Of a DNA stretch of 64,000 bases, positions 60,516-64,000 are shown in pieces. How positions within the stretch are numbered: the stretch's first letter is position 1; every line of letters starts with the position of its first letter. The stretch comes from Myxococcales bacterium. Its GTDB lineage: Bacteria; Myxococcota_A; Polyangia; Polyangiales; Polyangiaceae. Position numbers and translations under genes: made by a program. The notes beneath the pieces were generated by a model that was given only the letters and a program-made list of their open reading frames with translations, had not been told where the DNA came from and did not search any database. Where the stretch lies: positions 1 through 64,000 of the forward strand of contig JACRDA010000053.1 of NCBI GenBank assembly GCA_016212965.1. Direction: 5' to 3'.

Positions 60516-61162
60516 GCCTCCTGCGCGTGAGCGTCGTCCTCTTGGCCCTCGCGGGTTGCGGCAAGTCCGAGCCCGTCCCGGTCCCCTCGGTGCGCGCCGC
60601 CGACCTCGACCCCGCCTCGGTCACCGAGACGGACGTGAGCGGCGTCGTCGGCACGCAGCGGTTCACGGTGCGCGACGCCTGGTATCGCGTGGAGCGCCGC
60701 GAGGGCCGGCGTCGGGTGGACGTCATTCTGTCCGAGGGCGAGCTCGGCCGTCTGTGCAAGGACGCGGACGTCACCCACGCCCGGCACGTGTGGCTGCGCT
60801 TCAGCGGCGTCGACACGGTCGCCCCGGGCACCTACCGGGGGAACTCCGACGGTGACGAGGACTTCTCGGCGCACTACGAGGTGCACGGGGAGGAGGGGTG
60901 GACGGGGCGCGGTGGCACGGCGGCCGTCCTCGTCGACGCGCCGCCGGCACTGCCGGAGGGCGCCGCACCCGGCACGACCGCCGAGGTCATCAGCGGCAAG
61001 CTGCGCGCGTGCTTCGGACCCGGGACGGAGGGCTGCGTGGCGGGGCTGTTCCGCGCGCGTCGCTGTCTCACCGAGGCGGAGCTCGAGGGCCCCTTCTCGA
61101 ACAAGCCGACCTTCCCGGACGACCCCGCCGAGCGTGCCCGCATCCAGAAGGGGCGACCATGA
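60512..61162 (+). CDS. lipoprotein subunit of module B, paralog of 58453-59214
   Basis: 216 residues. The signal peptide ends in LALAGC (about residue 16). The body repeats the blocks of the module A lipoprotein: VSGVVGTQRFTVRDAWYRVE, VDVILSEGELGRLC, HVWLRFSG, HYEVHGEEGWTGRGG, ISGKLRACFGPG, CVAGLFRARRC. Shared cysteines and block spacing indicate duplication. The role is unknown. It overlaps the NrfD stop by four bases and the next cytochrome start likewise. Confidence 0.8.
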   Translation: MSLLRVSVVLLALAGCGKSEPVPVPSVRAADLDPASVTETDVSGVVGTQRFTVRDAWYRVERREGRRRVDVILSEGELGRLCKDADVTHARHVWLRFSGVDTVAPGTYRGNSDGDEDFSAHYEVHGEEGWTGRGGTAAVLVDAPPALPEGAAPGTTAEVISGKLRACFGPGTEGCVAGLFRARRCLTEAELEGPFSNKPTFPDDPAERARIQKGRP

Positions 61163-61716
61163 GCCACCTCCGTTCGCTCGACTGGCGCCGCGGCGCCATC
61201 GCGCTCGCGGCCGCGGGGCTGGCGACGAGCTGCACCTGGGAGCCGCGGCGCGGCGAGCCCGCCGAGGAAAAGGAGCTCGTCGTCACCATCGAACCGCGCA
61301 TCCCGCTGCTCGCCACCTACCCGTGCTCGAGCTGTCACGCGACACGCACGCCGCAGCCGGAGCGCCACCCCTTGAAGGAGTTCCACGCGGTCCGTACCTT
61401 CGACTTCTCGCACGGGGACGACACCTTCTGGTGCTACCAGTGCCACTCGATCCGGAACCTCGATCAGCTGGTGACCGCCACGGGTGCGCTCGTCTCCTTC
61501 GACGAGGCCCAGAAGCTCTGCACCTCGTGCCACGGCGACAAGCTCGACGACTGGAAGCGCGGCATGCACGGCCTCATCGTCGGTGAGTGGAACGGCCCGC
61601 GCACGAAGCTGTCGTGCCCGGCGTGCCACAACCCGCACCACCCGCGCTACCCGACCATCGAGCCGGAGAAGATGCCCGAGACGATCAAACCCATGACGCC
61701 CTTCGGTGCGAAATGA
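61159..61716 (+). CDS. tetrahaem cytochrome c lipoprotein, module B
   Basis: 185 residues. The signal ends in LATSC, a lipobox. Haem motifs CSSCH, CYQCH, CTSCH, CPACH lie in the same order as in the paralog at 56922-57488. Shared blocks include HPLKEFHAVRTFDFSHGDD and WKRGMHGLIVGEWNGPRTK. It is expected to take electrons from the module B Fe-S protein on the periplasmic side. It overlaps that gene by four bases. Confidence 0.88.
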   Translation: MSHLRSLDWRRGAIALAAAGLATSCTWEPRRGEPAEEKELVVTIEPRIPLLATYPCSSCHATRTPQPERHPLKEFHAVRTFDFSHGDDTFWCYQCHSIRNLDQLVTATGALVSFDEAQKLCTSCHGDKLDDWKRGMHGLIVGEWNGPRTKLSCPACHNPHHPRYPTIEPEKMPETIKPMTPFGAK

Positions 61717-62702
61717 GCCAGCGTCCCGTCACCTGCCAGAAGACCGACTGCACGGCCCCGAGCTGCGCGCCCGATTGCGCGCCGAGCGCGCCCGCCTCGG
61801 GTCTGGTGCAGCTGCGCCGCGACGGCGGCACCTCGCGGCGCTCCCTCTTGCAGGCGGCCGCGGGCACGGTGGCGGCAGCGGTCGCGGCTCCGGCCTGCAA
61901 CACGCCGGAGTTCGAGGCCTACTTCCAGAAGCATTACAAGAAGCTCACCGACGAGGACAAGGTCAAGGTCTTCGCGCGGCTCGAGGAGCGGACGCGGCAG
62001 AAGACCGGCGTGCGCGTGCGCATCGGGGACCCGCCGCCCATCGAGGGCGTCCACTTCGCCTACGCGCTCAACCTGTCGCACTGCAACGGCAACCGGCGCT
62101 GCGCCGAAGCCTGCGCGCGCGAGAACAACCTGCCGGACGAGCCCGAGATGCGTTACATCCGCGTCCTCGAGCTCGACAACGGCTCGCAGCACCTCGAGCG
62201 CGGCACCGTCTACTACGACCGCGACAAGGTCCCGGCGCCGGGCAAGTTCTACCTGCCGGTGCAGTGCCACCAGTGCGACAACGCCCCGTGCGTGAAGGCC
62301 TGCCCGACCGGCGCCACCTGGAAGGAGAACGACGGCATCGTGGTCGTCGACTACGACTGGTGCATCGGCTGCCGCTACTGCCAGGCCGCCTGCCCCTACC
62401 ACGCGCGGCGCTTCAACTGGGTCGAGCCCAAGATCGAGCCGAGCCGCATCAACCCGCACCAGGCCTATCTCTCGAACCGCATCCGCCAGGTGGGCGTGGT
62501 CGAGAAGTGCACCTTCTGCCTGCAGCGCACGCGCCGCGGCATGTACCCGGCCTGCTACGAGGTGTGCCCGACCGGCGCGCGCAAGTTCGGCGATCTGTCG
62601 GACCCCGAGAGCGAGGTGCGCCAGATCGTCGAGAACAAGCGCGTCTGGATCTTGAAGGAAGACATCGGGACCGAGCCGCGCTTCTTCTACTTCTACGGGT
62701 GA
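61713..62702 (+). CDS. NrfC/DmsB-like iron-sulfur protein, module B
   Basis: 329 residues from ATG 61713. The Cys-rich leader (CQKTDCTAPSCAPDC) is an odd addition not seen in module A. A twin-arginine motif SRRSLL follows (R42-R43). The cluster motifs are CNGNRRCAEAC (C124, N127, C130, C134), CHQCDNAPCVKAC, CIGCRYCQAAC and CTFC with CYEVCP. As in the paralog, the first motif has Asn in place of the second Cys. It is about as long as module A and collinear from residue ~28 on. Its partner is the NrfD subunit that follows after 52 bases. Confidence 0.92.
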   Translation: MSQRPVTCQKTDCTAPSCAPDCAPSAPASGLVQLRRDGGTSRRSLLQAAAGTVAAAVAAPACNTPEFEAYFQKHYKKLTDEDKVKVFARLEERTRQKTGVRVRIGDPPPIEGVHFAYALNLSHCNGNRRCAEACARENNLPDEPEMRYIRVLELDNGSQHLERGTVYYDRDKVPAPGKFYLPVQCHQCDNAPCVKACPTGATWKENDGIVVVDYDWCIGCRYCQAACPYHARRFNWVEPKIEPSRINPHQAYLSNRIRQVGVVEKCTFCLQRTRRGMYPACYEVCPTGARKFGDLSDPESEVRQIVENKRVWILKEDIGTEPRFFYFYG

Positions 62703-62754
62703 TGGCGCCCGCCACTGCGACGGATTCACGGAACCTACCCCCCACCGAGAGCCC

Positions 62755-64000
62755 ATGGTCTCCTATCTCCAGTACTGGCTGCGAATGGTGCGCTGCGCGC
62801 TGAGCGGCGGGCGGGCGTACTACACCTGGATGGCCACGCTCCTCGTGTTCATCGCGCTCGGCGGCTGGTTCTGGGCTCACGACCTCACGCACGGCCTCGG
62901 CGGCACGAACATGAGCGATCATGTGAGCTGGGGCATCGGCATCGCGAACTTCGTCTACTTCGTCGGCGTGGCCGCCGGTGCCGCCGTCCTGGTCGTGCCG
63001 GCCTATGCGTTCCATCGCGAGGACATCAAGGAGATCGTCCTGCTCGGCGAGCTGCTGGCCGTGGTCGCGGTCACCATGTGCCTCTTGTTCATCACGACCG
63101 ACCTCGGGCGCCCCGAGCGCATGTGGCACCTGTTTCCGATCATCGGCTTCTTGAACGTCCCGAGCTCGCTGCTCGGCTGGGACGTGCTCGTGTTCATGGG
63201 CTACCTCGCCATGAACCTGCACATCCCGGGCTACCTCCTGTGGAGCCGCTACAAGGGCAAGAAGCCGACGCCGCTCGCCTACCTGCCGTTCGTGTTCCTG
63301 TCGATGTTCTGGGCCGTGTCCATCCACACGGTGACGGCGTTCCTCCTGTCGGGCCTCGGCAGCCGCCCGTTCTGGAACACGCCCATCCTGGCGCCGCGCT
63401 TCCTCATCAGCGCCGGCGCGTCGGCGCCCGCGCTGCTCATCTTCCTCTTCACGGCCATCAAGAAGTACGGCGGCCTGCCGGTGAAGGACAGCGTCTTCGA
63501 CTACTTCTCGAAGGTGCTGCGCGTCACCATGCCGATCAACCTCTTCCTGCTCGGCTGCGAGGTGTTCCAGGAGTTCTACACGGGCGCTCTGCACTCGGCG
63601 TCCGCGCACTACCTGTACTTCGGCCTCCACGGCAAGGGCATGCTGAGCGTGTTCATCTGGACGGCCATCCTCTTCAACATCACGGCGACGGCGATCTTCC
63701 TCGTCCCGAAGCTGCGGACGCAGCGCTGGCTCATGTTCGTCGGCTGTGGCCTCGCCGTCGTCGGCATCTGGATCGAGAAGGGCATGGGCCTCATCTTCCC
63801 GGGCTTCATCCCGAGCCCGCTCGGCGAGGTCGTCGAGTACGCGCCGAACGTGGGCGAGATCATCGTGTGCCTCGGCGTCGTCGCCCTCGGCGCCTTCGTC
63901 TACACGGCCATGGCCAAGATCACGATCGCGATTCAGCGGGGCACCCTGCGCCAGCACCCGGAGCCCGAGGCGCAGGCGCCCGAGGCTCCGGCTCCCGCCG
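62755..64000 (+). CDS. nrfD: NrfD/PsrC-type membrane subunit, module B (3' partial)
   Basis: Open from ATG 62755 to the end of the window (415 codons, no stop). It is collinear with the module A NrfD: VSWGIGIANFVYFVGVAAGA, TTDLGRPERMWHLFP, NLHIPGYLLWSRYK, FWAVSIHTVTAFLLSGLGSR, GIWIEKGMGLIFPGFIPSPL. Nine or ten transmembrane helices are expected. The visible tail after AIQRGTLRQHPE is Pro/Ala/Glu-rich, so little coding sequence is likely to be missing. The operon may continue beyond the window. Confidence 0.92.
   Translation, partial: MVSYLQYWLRMVRCALSGGRAYYTWMATLLVFIALGGWFWAHDLTHGLGGTNMSDHVSWGIGIANFVYFVGVAAGAAVLVVPAYAFHREDIKEIVLLGELLAVVAVTMCLLFITTDLGRPERMWHLFPIIGFLNVPSSLLGWDVLVFMGYLAMNLHIPGYLLWSRYKGKKPTPLAYLPFVFLSMFWAVSIHTVTAFLLSGLGSRPFWNTPILAPRFLISAGASAPALLIFLFTAIKKYGGLPVKDSVFDYFSKVLRVTMPINLFLLGCEVFQEFYTGALHSASAHYLYFGLHGKGMLSVFIWTAILFNITATAIFLVPKLRTQRWLMFVGCGLAVVGIWIEKGMGLIFPGFIPSPLGEVVEYAPNVGEIIVCLGVVALGAFVYTAMAKITIAIQRGTLRQHPEPEAQAPEAPAPA

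Noticed and set aside
1-64000. tRNA, rRNA, CRISPR arrays, insertion sequences
   Set aside because: None could be supported by reading the sequence; no cloverleaf, regularly spaced repeat or transposase motif was seen.

Overview
This window is very GC-rich, has strong third-position GC bias, and is packed with Ser/Ala- or Cys-rich lipoproteins, beta-propeller proteins, VgrG proteins and multihaem cytochromes. That combination points to a myxobacterium, most likely of the Polyangia/Sorangiineae group; this is inferred from gene content, as no rRNA gene is present. I see no tRNA, CRISPR array or transposase.

Layout. 1-9.1 kb is a mixed accessory zone: the end of a HEAT-like protein, an AAA_14/DUF4143 ATPase, several lipoproteins, a decayed membrane-protein gene, a relic of a PD-(D/E)XK nuclease, and class II fumarase. 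9.1-17.8 kb (minus strand) holds a tightly coupled operon MoxR ATPase - DUF5682 - VWA protein - SWIM/HEAT protein, followed by a protein with an HU-like C-terminus. 18.2-19.7 kb carries a two-gene unit of an RbfA-like protein and an RtcB RNA ligase. 19.7-33.6 kb is a type VI secretion effector island on the plus strand: a Tae4-like amidase lacking its cysteine, three VgrG proteins (one with a 460-residue orphan extension, one fused to a calpain-like protease), a beta-helix protein, a PAAR protein, and accessory proteins. No core T6SS sheath, baseplate or membrane genes lie here.

33.6-49.5 kb is mostly metabolic: DUF924; an operator-preceded operon (saccharopine-dehydrogenase-like, FGGY kinase, TetR); two NAD-dependent epimerases; polyphosphate kinase, protoporphyrinogen oxidase and patatin in one operon; a GH13 amylase; two metallophosphoesterases; and a GNAT acetyltransferase.

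49.5-64 kb is respiratory. On the minus strand, an OB-fold protein, a Rieske protein, a cytochrome b, a 9-haem and a 34-haem cytochrome c form a chain of overlapping or closely spaced genes. The cytochrome b has lost both histidines expected to bind haem bH. Beyond a crotonase, two paralogous modules on the plus strand each encode a tetrahaem lipoprotein cytochrome, a four-cluster iron-sulfur protein, a small lipoprotein and an NrfD-type quinol-interacting membrane subunit; the last runs off the window. Together these look like quinone-coupled electron transfer to periplasmic or outer-surface haem proteins, with no molybdopterin catalytic subunit visible.

The most promising less-described items are the VgrG-calpain fusion and its island, the apparently mono-haem cytochrome b linked to a 34-haem cytochrome, the MoxR/DUF5682/VWA/SWIM operon, and the RbfA-like/RtcB pair.
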